Shown here: one piece after another, positions 15,766 through 24,559 of the stretch | How the letters are laid out: the number at the start of each line of letters is the position of its first letter | Position numbering within the stretch: the stretch's first letter is position 1 | Origin: an uncultured Coriobacteriaceae bacterium | GTDB taxonomy: Bacteria; Actinomycetota; Coriobacteriia; Coriobacteriales; Atopobiaceae | Assembly (NCBI GenBank): GCA_902788705.1 | Contig: CADALE010000012.1 | Location: 1 to 64,000 of the forward strand | DNA: 64,000 nt | Direction: 5' to 3' | Notes under the pieces: model-generated | Seen by the model: the letters and a program-made list of their open reading frames with translations, nothing else | Databases searched by the model: none | Told to the model about the DNA's origin: nothing | Position numbers and translations under genes: made by a program

Positions 15766-17538
15766 ATGAGCAAACAGCTGCTTTCGGGCAACGAGGCCAT
15801 CGCGCAGGGGGCGTGGGAGGCCGGCGTTGCGGTAGGCGCGGCCTATCCGGGTACGCCCTCCACCGAGACGCTCGAGAACCTGGTTCGCAAGCCTGACGTG
15901 TACTGCGAGTGGGCGCCCAACGAGAAGGTCGCCCTCGAGGTGGGCCTGGGTGCCGCCATGGGCGGTGTGCGCACGCTGGTCACCATGAAGCACGTGGGCG
16001 TGAACGTGGCGGCCGACCCCTTCATGAGTGCCGCCAACACCGGCGTCAACGCGGGGCTTGTGCTGCTGGCGGCCGACGACCCGTCATGCTACAGCTCGCA
16101 GAACGAGCAGGACAGCCGCTACTATGCCGCGTTCGGGCGCATCCCGTGCCTCGACCCGTCGGACAGCCAGGAGGCCTACGAGATGGCCCAGAAGGCCTTC
16201 GACGTCTCCGAGCAGTTCGACACGCTGGTCATGCTGCACGAGACCATGCGCATCGCCCACACCAAGACGCTGGTGGATGTCGTGGGAAGCCGCACGGCCG
16301 TGGATCCGCGCGACTACGAGAGCCGTCCCGAGAAGTTCGTGATGATGCCCGCAAACGCCGTGCGCCGCACCCTTGCTGCCAACGACCGCGAGGACGAGCT
16401 GGTGGCATGGGCCGAGGAGACCGAGCTTAACCGCGTGGAGATGCGCGACACCAAGGTTGGCATCATCTGCGCCGGTGCCCTGTATGTGCACGTGCGCGAG
16501 GCCATGCCCGACGCGTCCGTCTTCAAGCTGGGCGTCACCTGGCCGCTTCCCCCTAAGAAGCTTGCCGCGTTTGCCGCATGCGTCGACCAGCTGTACGTGG
16601 TCGAGGAGGCAACGCCCTATCTTGAGCAGCGCGTCCGCGCCATGGGCATCCAGCTGGCCGAGTTTCCCGGTGGCCGTCTGCCGCGCTCCGGCGAGGTTAC
16701 CCCGGCCCACATCCGTGCGTCGTTTGGCATCGCCGAGCCGGCGCACCTCGCGGCTGCTCAGGGCCTGCCCCCGCGTCCGCCCGCGTTCTGTGCCGGCTGC
16801 CCGCACCGCCTCGTGTACGTGGAGCTGCGCCGCATCAAGGCCATCGTGACGGGCGACATCGGCTGCTACACGCTTGGTGCGGTGGCGCCGTTCCGCTCGG
16901 TCGACTCCGTCATCGACATGGGCGCCTCGCTGAGCATGGCGCACGGCATGGAGCTTGCGCAGGCCGGGCAGCGTACCGGCCGCCCGGTGGTGGGCGTGAT
17001 CGGCGATTCCACCTTCGCGCACTCGGGAATCACCAGCCTGCTGGGAACCGTGTACAACGGCGGCAAGGGCACGCTGTGCATCCTGGACAACCGCACCACG
17101 GCCATGACCGGCACCCAGGGCAACCCCGTGAACGGCGTCACCCTCACCGACCAGGCCAACCGCGTAAACCCGCTGGACGTGCCCGCGGGCAAGCAGCTTG
17201 ACCTGGTAAGGCTGTGCGAGGCCATCGGCGTCGACGAGGTCGAGGTGGTGGACGCGCAGGACATGCTGGCCATCCGTGCCGCCCTCAAGGCCGCGACCAG
17301 CCACACCGACAAGCTGTCGGTCATCATCTTCAAGAGCCCGTGCCGCCTGATCGACCGCTCGCGCAAGCCTATGCCCACCATCACCGACTGCCGCCGCTGC
17401 GGCCGCTGCATCCAGATTGGCTGCCCGGCGCTTGGGCGCGACGAGACCGGCCACGCCGTCATCGACCCCAACCAGTGCATCGGCTGCGGCCAGTGCGCGC
17501 AGGCCTGCCCCTTCGGCTGCATCTCTAAGGAGGCCTAA
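15766..17538 (+). CDS. iorA: Indolepyruvate ferredoxin oxidoreductase, alpha subunit
   Basis: A 590-residue subunit of the enzyme that oxidatively decarboxylates arylpyruvates from aromatic amino acid transamination to aryl-acetyl-CoA, reducing ferredoxin. The N-terminal pyrimidine-binding domain begins LLSGNEAIAQGAWEAGVAVGAAYPGTPSTE. The TPP-binding part includes GDIGCYTLG and GDSTFAHSG with ILDNRTTAMTG. The C-terminus carries two 4Fe-4S clusters (CRRCGRCIQIGCP and CIGCGQCAQACPFGC). Start ATG at 15766 follows AAAGGAGAGG. iorB starts one base after the TAA. Confidence 0.95.
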   Translation: MSKQLLSGNEAIAQGAWEAGVAVGAAYPGTPSTETLENLVRKPDVYCEWAPNEKVALEVGLGAAMGGVRTLVTMKHVGVNVAADPFMSAANTGVNAGLVLLAADDPSCYSSQNEQDSRYYAAFGRIPCLDPSDSQEAYEMAQKAFDVSEQFDTLVMLHETMRIAHTKTLVDVVGSRTAVDPRDYESRPEKFVMMPANAVRRTLAANDREDELVAWAEETELNRVEMRDTKVGIICAGALYVHVREAMPDASVFKLGVTWPLPPKKLAAFAACVDQLYVVEEATPYLEQRVRAMGIQLAEFPGGRLPRSGEVTPAHIRASFGIAEPAHLAAAQGLPPRPPAFCAGCPHRLVYVELRRIKAIVTGDIGCYTLGAVAPFRSVDSVIDMGASLSMAHGMELAQAGQRTGRPVVGVIGDSTFAHSGITSLLGTVYNGGKGTLCILDNRTTAMTGTQGNPVNGVTLTDQANRVNPLDVPAGKQLDLVRLCEAIGVDEVEVVDAQDMLAIRAALKAATSHTDKLSVIIFKSPCRLIDRSRKPMPTITDCRRCGRCIQIGCPALGRDETGHAVIDPNQCIGCGQCAQACPFGCISKEA

Positions 17539-17539
17539 G

Positions 17540-18175
17540 ATGCCGCACGACACCACTACCAACTACGGCGTCGCCGAGGGCGGCGCGAAGGTCACGCTGG
17601 ACTCCACCAAGACCATCCTGCTGGTGGGCGTGGGTGGCCAGGGCACCATCCTTGCCGGCCAGCTGCTTGCCATGGTGGCGGCCGACGCGGGGCTTGACGT
17701 GAAGGTCTCCGAGATCCACGGCATGAGCCAGCGCGGCGGCTCGGTGAGCACCATCGTGCGCGTGGGCTCCGAGGTGCAGAGCATGATTGCCGACCCCGGC
17801 TGCGCCGACATCGTGGTGGCCTTCGAGGCCATCGAGGCCCTGCGCGCGCAGCAGTTCGTGCGCGAGGGCGGCAGCCTCTTTGTCAACGACGAGCAGATCA
17901 CGCCCGTGCCGGTAAACATCGGCCTGGCCAAGATGCCCGAGGGCATCCACGAGAGCCTGGCCCAGATAGGCGCCACCGTCATCGACGCAGGCGCCATCGC
18001 GCGCGAGGTGGGAAGCCCGCGCAGCACCAACGTGGTGCTGGTGGGGGCCCTGTCCACCCAGCTGCCCTTCTCCGTGGAGGAGTGGGAGGACGCCATTCGC
18101 CGTCGCGTTCCGCCCAAGACCGTCGAGGCCAACCTGGCCGCCTTTGCCCGCGGTCGCGAGGCTGCCGGCGCATAG
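17540..18175 (+). CDS. iorB: Indolepyruvate ferredoxin oxidoreductase, beta subunit
   Basis: A 211-residue gamma-domain (POR_gamma-type) subunit, with LLVGVGGQGTILAGQLLA near residue 30 and EIHGMSQRGGSVSTIVRVG. It associates with IorA to form the active enzyme. The ATG at 17540 is 7 bases after AAGGAGG, which lies inside the end of iorA, so translation is coupled. About 25 residues precede the usual beta-subunit start, a modest extension. A terminator lies just downstream. Confidence 0.93.
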   Translation: MPHDTTTNYGVAEGGAKVTLDSTKTILLVGVGGQGTILAGQLLAMVAADAGLDVKVSEIHGMSQRGGSVSTIVRVGSEVQSMIADPGCADIVVAFEAIEALRAQQFVREGGSLFVNDEQITPVPVNIGLAKMPEGIHESLAQIGATVIDAGAIAREVGSPRSTNVVLVGALSTQLPFSVEEWEDAIRRRVPPKTVEANLAAFARGREAAGA

Positions 18176-18186
18176 GCTTGTCGCGA

Positions 18187-18223
18187 GGGGCCGGAAAGGG
18201 ATACGCTCTTTCTGGCCCCTTTT
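18187..18223 (+). terminator. Terminator after iorAB
   Basis: GGGGCCGGAAAG pairs with CTTTCTGGCCCC (one G-T pair) and is followed by TTTT. Confidence 0.8.
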
Positions 18224-18244
18224 GCCCTTCATCGTGGAGTGACC

Positions 18245-18688
18245 ATGACCGCACTACAGCCAGAGCCCCTTACCGACGAGCTGTTGCAGCAGCTTCTGGA
18301 CAGCGCCACGCCCGAGGCCTACCTTGCCCAGGCCAACCTGCCCAGCCGCTCGCTGGCCGACTACGCGCACCAGCTCCTTGAGGAGCGCGGCATCTCGCGT
18401 GCGGACGTCATACGGGCCTCGGGCATCAACGCCACCTTTGCCTACCAGGTGTTCAAGGGCGAGCGCAACATCGGGCGAGACCATGCCATCATGCTGGCCT
18501 TTGGCCTGCGCTGCAGCCTTGTCGAGACCCAGCGGCTGCTGCGCCTTGCCGGCGTGTCCGAGCTGTGGTGCAAGGTGCGCCGCGACGCCATCATCATCTT
18601 CTGCCTGCAGCACGGCATGACGCGCGCCGAATGCGACGACGAGCTGTACCGTCTGGGCGAACCCACCCTGCTTACCTCGGAGGGATAG
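18245..18688 (+). CDS. Small helix-turn-helix protein paired with a kinase
   Basis: A 147-residue soluble protein. Residues about 45-85 (LEERGISRADVIRASGINATFAYQVFKGERNIGRDHAIMLAFGL) look like an XRE-type helix-turn-helix; the remainder is helical with no known domain that I recognise. ATG 18245 has GGAG five bases upstream. Its stop codon TAG overlaps the GTG start of the following membrane kinase (TAGTG), so the two proteins are made together. A plausible reading is that the kinase phosphorylates this regulator, but that is inference. Confidence 0.7.
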   Translation: MTALQPEPLTDELLQQLLDSATPEAYLAQANLPSRSLADYAHQLLEERGISRADVIRASGINATFAYQVFKGERNIGRDHAIMLAFGLRCSLVETQRLLRLAGVSELWCKVRRDAIIIFCLQHGMTRAECDDELYRLGEPTLLTSEG

Positions 18689-19986
18689 TGGACAACCAGC
18701 GCTTGCTGCAGGCCTTGGAGCTGGACGACTCCTATCGCGTGGTGCGCGTGCTGGCCGCGCATCCCTCGGGCACGACCGAGCTGGTGTCTGATGCCAACAG
18801 GGGCCTGCACATTCGCAAGCGCATCCCGCACGAGCTGTCCAACAGGCAGGCGTGGGAGGCCTTGGGCAAGGTGCGTGACCAGCGGGTTCCTCGCGTGGAG
18901 CTTATCTACGAGCTGCCCGACGCTCTTGTCGTGGTGTGCCAGTACGTGGTGGGTACCACGGTGGCCGAGCTGCTGTCCCGTCAGGCGCATTTGGAGGCCT
19001 ATGAGGCGGCGGGCATCGCGCTGGGCGTGTGCAGGGCGGCCTCGGCGCTGCATGCGCAGGGCATCGTGCATCGCGACATCGCGCCCGGCAACGTGGTGAT
19101 TGCGCCAAACATCTTGGGCGATAGCCCCAGCAACCGAACCTACCTCATCGATCTGGGGGTTGCCCGCGTGCGCTCTGACGACGTGGCGGCCCATGACACC
19201 ACCACGCTGGGCACGCGTGGCTTCTCGGCGCCCGAACAGTACGGGTTTGCCCAGACCGACGCGCGCTCGGACGTGTACTCCATCGGCAGGCTGCTGTTGT
19301 GCCTGCTGCTGGGGCGGATGTCGGATGAGGTGTCGCTGGACATCGCCGTCCTGTCCGACGATGCGGTGCCGGCGCAGCTGCGTCCCATCATCGAGCGCGC
19401 GTGCGCCTTCGAGCCCAGCGCTCGCTACCAGAGTGCCGCCGACATGGCCGCCGACCTCGAGGAGGCCGAGATCGCCCTTGGCGGAACGTACGTCTCGCAG
19501 GGAGGCGGTGGGTATCGCGTGGCCATGCCCGCCCTCGGCGCGGAGGACGTCGCGAGGCGCAGCAAGGCCCCGTCGTCCGTGGGGGAGGCTGACGCAGGGC
19601 TCTGGTCGCGACTGGGATATGCGCAGGCTTGGGCCACAGCGGGGCTTATCCGCCAGTCGCTTGGCGTGGCGTCGTGGGTGGTGGCGCTGTGCCTCGGGCT
19701 TACGTTTGTCTCGGTGGCCTTTGACTCGAGCAAGTTTACGCGGCCGACCGATCCCGCCTACTTTTTGGCCGCGGGCCTCATCGGGCTGGCGTGCTCGCTG
19801 ATAGCCGGCAACGAGCTCTGCCTCTTCTTCTTGCGGGGTGGCCGCTACCGCGACGTCCCTAACCGCAAGAAGCTGCTTGCGCGGGTGCTTCTCATCGATG
19901 CGGCCGCCATGGTCTTGCTTATGATGCTGGCCGCCATGATTTTGGGCGTGGTGGACGGACTCATCAAGAACTTTACCGCGGGCTAG
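18688..19986 (+). CDS. Hanks-type Ser/Thr protein kinase with C-terminal membrane helices
   Basis: A 432-residue kinase. The catalytic loop is HRDIAPGN (His128, Asp130, Asn135), the metal-binding motif is DLG instead of DFG (IDLGVAR), and the activation segment ends GTRGFSAPEQYG. A lysine in HIRKRIP probably takes the VAIK role; the glycine-rich loop is poorly kept. Three hydrophobic segments at about residues 335-355, 365-390 and 400-425 anchor the C-terminus, and no PASTA or other extracellular sensor domain follows. It starts inside the stop codon of the HTH gene. The substrate is probably local, perhaps the HTH protein. Confidence 0.82.
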   Translation: MDNQRLLQALELDDSYRVVRVLAAHPSGTTELVSDANRGLHIRKRIPHELSNRQAWEALGKVRDQRVPRVELIYELPDALVVVCQYVVGTTVAELLSRQAHLEAYEAAGIALGVCRAASALHAQGIVHRDIAPGNVVIAPNILGDSPSNRTYLIDLGVARVRSDDVAAHDTTTLGTRGFSAPEQYGFAQTDARSDVYSIGRLLLCLLLGRMSDEVSLDIAVLSDDAVPAQLRPIIERACAFEPSARYQSAADMAADLEEAEIALGGTYVSQGGGGYRVAMPALGAEDVARRSKAPSSVGEADAGLWSRLGYAQAWATAGLIRQSLGVASWVVALCLGLTFVSVAFDSSKFTRPTDPAYFLAAGLIGLACSLIAGNELCLFFLRGGRYRDVPNRKKLLARVLLIDAAAMVLLMMLAAMILGVVDGLIKNFTAG

Positions 19987-20070
19987 CGTCGCCGCGATTC
20001 AGCTGCCAGCTGAGGAAACGCCTGCGTTATCGGGGATACCCTTTCGAGCAACCGCGAGGAAGGGGGTCCC

Positions 20071-20883
20071 ATGATGGACGATGGGGTGCAGATAGACGTC
20101 ACGTACGACGAGGCCAATCCGGGTGATGAGGTGCATGGCCAGGAGGCTGCTGCTGGTGAGCCGCTTGCCGTGAGTGAGCCCGGGGTTCTGGACCGGGCGA
20201 TGGGCGCGGTGGCAACGCTCCAGTCAACGCACGTGCTCACGCTGTCAGCGGGTCGCAGGGCGGTGCCCAACGTGATGGGCAAGGCGGTTATGGTTTGCGT
20301 CGGCGGGGGAGTCGTATACTTCCAGCCCGACAAGGAGACCCTGTACGAGGTGGTGGAGGTGGCATGGGACGGCCCCTGCTACCAGCAGCGCATGGTCACC
20401 GACACAACGTCATCGTCAAAGACCAAGGGAGGGCGCAGGGGCAGGGTTGCCGGTGCGCTCATTGGCTCGCTGCTTTTGCCCGGGGTGGGCACGGTGGTGG
20501 GTGCAGCCATCGGAACGGGTTCGAAGGCTAAGACCAAGGGTGTGTCGCGCTCCGAGACGTACCAGGAGGCGGTTGAGGTGCCGGCGCCCTGCCATATCCT
20601 GTTGGAGAAGCTGTCGACCGGCGAGGAGATTGTCATTACCACCGATGTGATGAGCGATCGTGCGCCAAGGCTGCTCGACTTGGTGGAGGGGTACGAGGTG
20701 CAGTCTGAGGACGTGGCATCCGAGCCGACCGGGCTTCCCGTCGAAGCCGTGCCGTCTCCCGAGCAGCGGTCGGCTCCAGCAATCAGCCCATACGAGGAAC
20801 TCAAGCAGCTGAAGGAGCTCCTCGATCTTGGGATCCTTACCCAGGAGGAGTTCGACGAGCGGAAGGCCGCCCTGCTGGGATAG
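20071..20883 (+). CDS. SHOCT-domain protein with a glycine-zipper segment
   Basis: A 270-residue protein of unknown function. An acidic N-terminus is followed by a beta-rich region (about 45-115), a glycine-rich hydrophobic stretch (GRVAGALIGSLLLPGVGTVVGAAIGTGSKAK, about 127-157) that may insert in membrane or oligomerise, and a C-terminal SHOCT motif (YEELKQLKELLDLGILTQEEFDERKAALL, about 240-269). SHOCT segments are short C-terminal helices found on many bacterial proteins. It starts at ATG 20071 with AGGAAGGGGG upstream, 84 bases after the kinase gene, and ends at a strong terminator, so it may belong to the same unit. Confidence 0.65.
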   Translation: MMDDGVQIDVTYDEANPGDEVHGQEAAAGEPLAVSEPGVLDRAMGAVATLQSTHVLTLSAGRRAVPNVMGKAVMVCVGGGVVYFQPDKETLYEVVEVAWDGPCYQQRMVTDTTSSSKTKGGRRGRVAGALIGSLLLPGVGTVVGAAIGTGSKAKTKGVSRSETYQEAVEVPAPCHILLEKLSTGEEIVITTDVMSDRAPRLLDLVEGYEVQSEDVASEPTGLPVEAVPSPEQRSAPAISPYEELKQLKELLDLGILTQEEFDERKAALLG

Positions 20884-20900
20884 GCAATGGATGCGAGAAT

Positions 20901-20948
20901 GCGGCTGGGGCGCTACGACATCGGTCGAGGCGCCCCAGCCGCCTTTTG
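20901..20948 (+). terminator. Strong terminator after the SHOCT gene
   Basis: GCGGCTGGGGCGC pairs perfectly with GCGCCCCAGCCGC around a 16-base loop, followed by CTTTTGC. Confidence 0.85.
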
Positions 20949-21026
20949 CATGAGCGACGCGGATGGCTGATCGTCCAGGTGGTCGATGGGTTGGGAGCCG
21001 GGCTCGGCCTCCTGCCCGATTGCTGG

Positions 21027-21746
21027 CTACGCCCCTGCATCCAAGCCGCCAGCGGGCTCAACCAAGGTCAGGAGCACGTGGGAGGGCTCGGCAAGCTCGA
21101 TGTAGTAGCCTTCGGGTACGGTGATCGTCTCAACGGAATCCTTGCCGACGACCACGACGTCACCAGTGTTCTCAGGCTCCTCCCATCCTTCCTCGGTTAC
21201 GTGAACGCCCTGGTAGACGCTTGCCTGCGTTGGGTACTTGTCCATGTTCTCGATGCGGTAGCGGCCTGCCGGAACGTAGTAGACGTACTTGGTCTCTTCG
21301 AACTCGGTTCCCGCGTTCATCGTGAGCAGGGTCCCGTACTCGCCAGGCTCGCCAGCCACGATGTCGATCATGAGCTGGCCAGCCTCGTCCTCAGGCAGCC
21401 CAGCCTCGTCCTCAGCCTTGGATGTGCTGTCGGTGGTGCCTGACTTTGCGTCGTCCGCAGCATCAGAATCTGCTTCGTCCGCAGCCTCCGACTTCGTGTC
21501 ATCGCTGGTCTGCGTGGCTTCCGCCTGCGAGTCCGAGGTAGTGCCAGACGACTTCTCCTCGTTGCCGCCCCCAAAGATGCCGCTCAGCAGGAAGAGCACG
21601 ACGAGCGCGATGAACCACGGCCGCTTGTAGAAGGGCTTCTTTGGCTTTGCTATGACGGTTCCCGGTGTGATGCCAGATTGAGGCGATGCGCTGCCTTGGA
21701 TGAGCTTCGATGCTCCTCGCCCGCTCTTTCTTCTTGTCACGGCCAT
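21027..21746 (-). CDS. Single-pass membrane protein with acidic linker, function unknown
   Basis: A 239-residue protein, start ATG 21746 after GGAGGGAGAG. A basic N-terminus (residues 1-47) leads to one membrane helix (PWFIALVVLFLLSGIFGGG, about 48-66), then about 75 residues of Ser/Thr/Asp/Glu/Ala-rich low-complexity linker, then a beta-rich domain of about 100 residues (GEYGTLLTMNAGTEFEETKYVYYVPAGRYRIEN ...). The topology suggests a cytoplasmic N-terminus and an extracytoplasmic C-terminal domain. Base composition is less GC-rich than its neighbours. I recognise no family. Confidence 0.6.
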   Translation of the reverse strand: MAVTRRKSGRGASKLIQGSASPQSGITPGTVIAKPKKPFYKRPWFIALVVLFLLSGIFGGGNEEKSSGTTSDSQAEATQTSDDTKSEAADEADSDAADDAKSGTTDSTSKAEDEAGLPEDEAGQLMIDIVAGEPGEYGTLLTMNAGTEFEETKYVYYVPAGRYRIENMDKYPTQASVYQGVHVTEEGWEEPENTGDVVVVGKDSVETITVPEGYYIELAEPSHVLLTLVEPAGGLDAGA

Positions 21747-22012
21747 GGCTGACTCTCCCTCCTGGGGTGCTACCCCGCGTCTGGTGACACATGCACCCAA
21801 TTCAACGTCTCCTCGCACATCGTTTCATCAGCTGTCAGCTGAACCGAGCCGTCAACCATGCGCCCTAGGGTTTACAGCCCCATTTACCTGCGGTTTGCAA
21901 CTGCAAGGCGCCTTGCGGGCGCACAAGAAAGCAACCTCAAGTTGGTGGTGTGCCACCCCACCGTACGCAAGAATTGGTATCGTCAAAGGCAACCAGACCA
22001 AGGAGGACACCC

Positions 22013-22990
22013 ATGAGCTTCCGCGACAACCTTCAGCACCTGCGCGCCACGCGCAACATGACCCAGGAGCAGCTGGCCATGCTGCTGGGCGTAAGCCGCC
22101 AGTCGGTGACCAAGTGGGAGGCCGAGCGCGCCTACCCTGAGATGGACAAGCTGCTCAAGCTGTGCCAGATCTTTGACTGCACACTTGACGAGCTGGTGCA
22201 GGGAGACCTCACGGTCCGCGCGCCCGAGCCTGATCTGGCCGTTCCCGCGGACGCGCTGGCCGAGGACGTCATCGGCTACGACGAGCACCACCGCTCGTTT
22301 GCCCTTCGCATCGCGGTGGGCGTCGCATGCTGCATCCTTGGCGCGGCATCCGCCGCCGTGCTGGATGGCTGGTACATCGAGGCCTTCTCGGTCACGGGCC
22401 TCTTCTTCTTTGTGGGCATCGGCCTCGTCTTCATCATCCCGGCCATGATTGAGCACAGCGCGTTTCAAAAGGCGCATCCCTACGTGGCGGACTTCTATGG
22501 TGACAAGCAGCGCCTGTCCGAGAAGCGCGTCTACGGGTATCGCCTCGCGGCCGGCATTTGCACCATTTTTGTTGCCGTGGCGGTAGCAGCCTTCCTCGAC
22601 GGACGTATCGAGGAGGGTCTGGCCGGCGGGCTGACCCTGCTGCTCATCGCGCTTGGCGTGGGGCTGATCGTGTATGCGTCGCTCATCGAGGACCGCCTCG
22701 ATGTCGAGGGATACAACCTCGACGCGCTTGAGGACCTCTCCGAGGAGGAGATTGCCAGCATCGTGGGGGAGGATCGCGCTCCTCAGGTGCTGGCCAAGGT
22801 GCGGCGCAGCAGGCGGGAAGGCGCGGCGTGCGGCATCATCATGCTGCTTGCCACCGTTGTCGCGCTGCCGCTGATGTTCTGGGCCACGTCGTATGGCGAC
22901 CCGTTCTGGATTCGCTACTTCTGGCTTCCGTGGATGGTGGGCGGCCTGCTGTGTGCCGTGGCCTGCATCTGGATTGGACAGCGCGGATAG
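22013..22990 (+). CDS. XRE-type HTH regulator with six membrane helices
   Basis: A 325-residue protein. Residues 1-62 are a typical Xre/Cro helix-turn-helix (LRATRNMTQEQLAMLLGVSRQSVTKWEAERAYPEMDKLLKLCQIF) followed by the DELVQGDL segment seen in HTH-membrane fusions. Six hydrophobic helices follow between about residues 98 and 323. ATG 22013 has AAGGAGGA upstream. Such proteins are membrane-tethered DNA-binding factors; the signal and targets are unknown. The 266-base upstream gap shows only small dyads (for example TCAGCTGTCAGCTGA near 21830) that I cannot interpret. Confidence 0.75.
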   Translation: MSFRDNLQHLRATRNMTQEQLAMLLGVSRQSVTKWEAERAYPEMDKLLKLCQIFDCTLDELVQGDLTVRAPEPDLAVPADALAEDVIGYDEHHRSFALRIAVGVACCILGAASAAVLDGWYIEAFSVTGLFFFVGIGLVFIIPAMIEHSAFQKAHPYVADFYGDKQRLSEKRVYGYRLAAGICTIFVAVAVAAFLDGRIEEGLAGGLTLLLIALGVGLIVYASLIEDRLDVEGYNLDALEDLSEEEIASIVGEDRAPQVLAKVRRSRREGAACGIIMLLATVVALPLMFWATSYGDPFWIRYFWLPWMVGGLLCAVACIWIGQRG

Positions 22991-23013
22991 TTGATGCGCC
23001 GCCGCGTACGCAA

Positions 23014-23048
23014 GGGCCCGCCCCGGGGAATCCTCGGGGCGGGTCTTC
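23014..23048. terminator. Bidirectional terminator hairpin between convergent genes
   Basis: CCCGCCCCG pairs with CGGGGCGGG; TCTT follows on the plus strand. It separates the HTH membrane gene from the convergent pentapeptide-repeat gene. Confidence 0.7.
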
Positions 23049-23070
23049 GTGGCATTTCCTTCTGGCGCGG

Positions 23071-23682
23071 CTATTCGGCGTCGACGAGCTTCACGCCCAA
23101 CAGCCCCACGAGGTCGACTGCCTGCTCAAGCCCGATTTTGGCCCCGGCAAGCTCGGAGAACGTGTTTGACACGCGGATTCCCGCTAGCTCGCTTCCCGAG
23201 AGGTCCACCCCGCGAAGCCTCGTGCCAAACAGCTCCGCACGCGTGAGGTTGCATGCCTCTACAGTCAGCTTCTTCAGCCGTAGCTGCGCAAGCGTGGCCT
23301 CGTGCAGATCGCAGCGCGCGAAGCTTGCCTGCTCGAGCTTGGCCTCGGCGAAGTTGGCGTACGACAGGTTGCAGTCGCGCATCGCGGTGCGCGTGAGGAT
23401 GGCTTGGTGCAGGTCGACGCCTACGGCGCGGCATCCCATCAGCCGGCATCCGCGCAGAAATGCCGTGGCCATGTGCGCGTTGGAGAGGTCGCATTCCGTG
23501 AGGTCGCATCGCTCGAAGCTGGCCCGTTCCATCGTGGCCTCGGCAAACGAGCAGCCTACGAAGGTGCAGTCCTCAAACTCCAAGCGCCCAAGGTACATCC
23601 CCGAGAGGTCCTCTGCCTCGAAGGAAAGCCCTCGCACGCACCCGTCGGGACTTGCCTCGATGGCACCTAGCACGTCGCTCAT
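23071..23682 (-). CDS. Pentapeptide-repeat protein
   Basis: A 203-residue protein made almost entirely of A(D/N)LXX-like five-residue repeats (FEDCTFVGCSFAEATMERASFERCDLTECDLSNAHM ...), which fold as a right-handed quadrilateral beta helix. Some members (MfpA, Qnr) mimic DNA and protect gyrase; many have no known role. Cysteine is frequent at the repeat positions. Its ATG overlaps the last bases of the upstream phosphoesterase gene (ATGA, 23679-23682), so the two form an operon. No quinolone-resistance role can be claimed from sequence. Confidence 0.88.
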   Translation of the reverse strand: MSDVLGAIEASPDGCVRGLSFEAEDLSGMYLGRLEFEDCTFVGCSFAEATMERASFERCDLTECDLSNAHMATAFLRGCRLMGCRAVGVDLHQAILTRTAMRDCNLSYANFAEAKLEQASFARCDLHEATLAQLRLKKLTVEACNLTRAELFGTRLRGVDLSGSELAGIRVSNTFSELAGAKIGLEQAVDLVGLLGVKLVDAE

Positions 23683-24224
23683 GCTTCCCCCAGAATGACG
23701 TGGCGGAAGGCCCCGTCCTCATAGATGCCAAAGCTGTGCGAGCCGTCCTTGGGAATGCCCACGCTTCCGGGGTTGAACAGCCAGATGCCGTCTGGCCCCT
23801 CCTGGCTAACCTTCACATGCGTGTGGCCGTACACCAGCGCGCTTCCCTCGGGCAGCTTTGGCAGATTGCTCACACTGCCATGCAGGCCCGGTCCGTACAC
23901 GTGGCCATGCGTGAGAAACAGCGTGTGGCCAGTCAGCGGGTCAAACAGCGAGTTGTTGGTGGCCATGCAGGCAAAGTCCAGCACCATTTGGTCCACCTCG
24001 GCCTCGCAGTTGCCGCGCACGGCCACTACCTGCGGCGCTATCGAGTTCAGCATCTCGATGACGCGCTTGGGGGCATAGTCGGTGGGCAGGTCGTTGCGCG
24101 GGCCGTGATACAGCAGGTCGCCGAGCAGCACCACGCGGTCTGGACGCTCGGCCTCGATGGCCTGCATGAGCAGCTCGCACCAGTGCGCTGCCCCGTGGAT
24201 GTCGGATGCGATGACCAGCTTCAT
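23679..24224 (-). CDS. YfcE-like phosphodiesterase
   Basis: A 181-residue calcineurin-like phosphoesterase with SDIHGAAHW, GDLLYHGPRN, GNCEAEVDQ, LTHGH and GHTHV motifs in order and a terminal NPGSVGIPKDGSHSFG. This pattern, including the YHGPRN and NCEAEVD segments, matches E. coli YfcE better than the shorter phosphoesterase at 8091. E. coli YfcE is a manganese-dependent phosphodiesterase on artificial substrates; the physiological one is unknown. First gene of a two-gene leftward operon with the pentapeptide protein. Confidence 0.88.
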   Translation of the reverse strand: MKLVIASDIHGAAHWCELLMQAIEAERPDRVVLLGDLLYHGPRNDLPTDYAPKRVIEMLNSIAPQVVAVRGNCEAEVDQMVLDFACMATNNSLFDPLTGHTLFLTHGHVYGPGLHGSVSNLPKLPEGSALVYGHTHVKVSQEGPDGIWLFNPGSVGIPKDGSHSFGIYEDGAFRHVILGEA

Positions 24225-24351
24225 GGGCGCTCCTTCGTCTGCTCAAATCACGAAGCCATCAGAGGCGATTTGCGGCCTCCGAACGGCAAAAAGGTCATAT
24301 ATATCCTACACGCGGCGGGTCCAAAAGGTGGGTGCGGCGGCTTGAGCCCGC

Positions 24352-24431
24352 TTTTGGTCGTACATCTGAGACGTTTCCTGCACAAAACCGCAGGATTCAA
24401 AACACGAAACGTCACAGATGTACGACCAAAA
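24352..24431. repeat. Long intergenic palindrome, GTACATCTG type (copy A1)
   Basis: 26-base arms at 24352-24377 and 24406-24431 pair with one mismatch. Arm landmarks are GTACATCTG and GACGTTTC facing GAAACGTC and CAGATGTAC. The loop contains AAAACCGCAGGATT, i.e. the core TCCTGCGGTTTT on the minus strand. The copy at 62918 is nearly the reverse complement of this element, including the loop. Confidence 0.9.
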
Positions 24432-24559
24432 ACCGGGAAATAGGCACCACGGGGCTATGGGCTTCGCAGAAGGAGCGCGGCGCCGCTGCCGGGCAGACAC
24501 CGCTCAGCCGCGCGCGATGTGGCGCGAGGTCCGTCTATGCCCGCTTTTGCCGGAAAAAA

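Noticed and set aside
23071..23682. Quinolone-resistance (Qnr/MfpA) annotation for the pentapeptide protein
   Set aside because: The repeat fold alone does not show gyrase binding, and the operon partner is a phosphoesterase.
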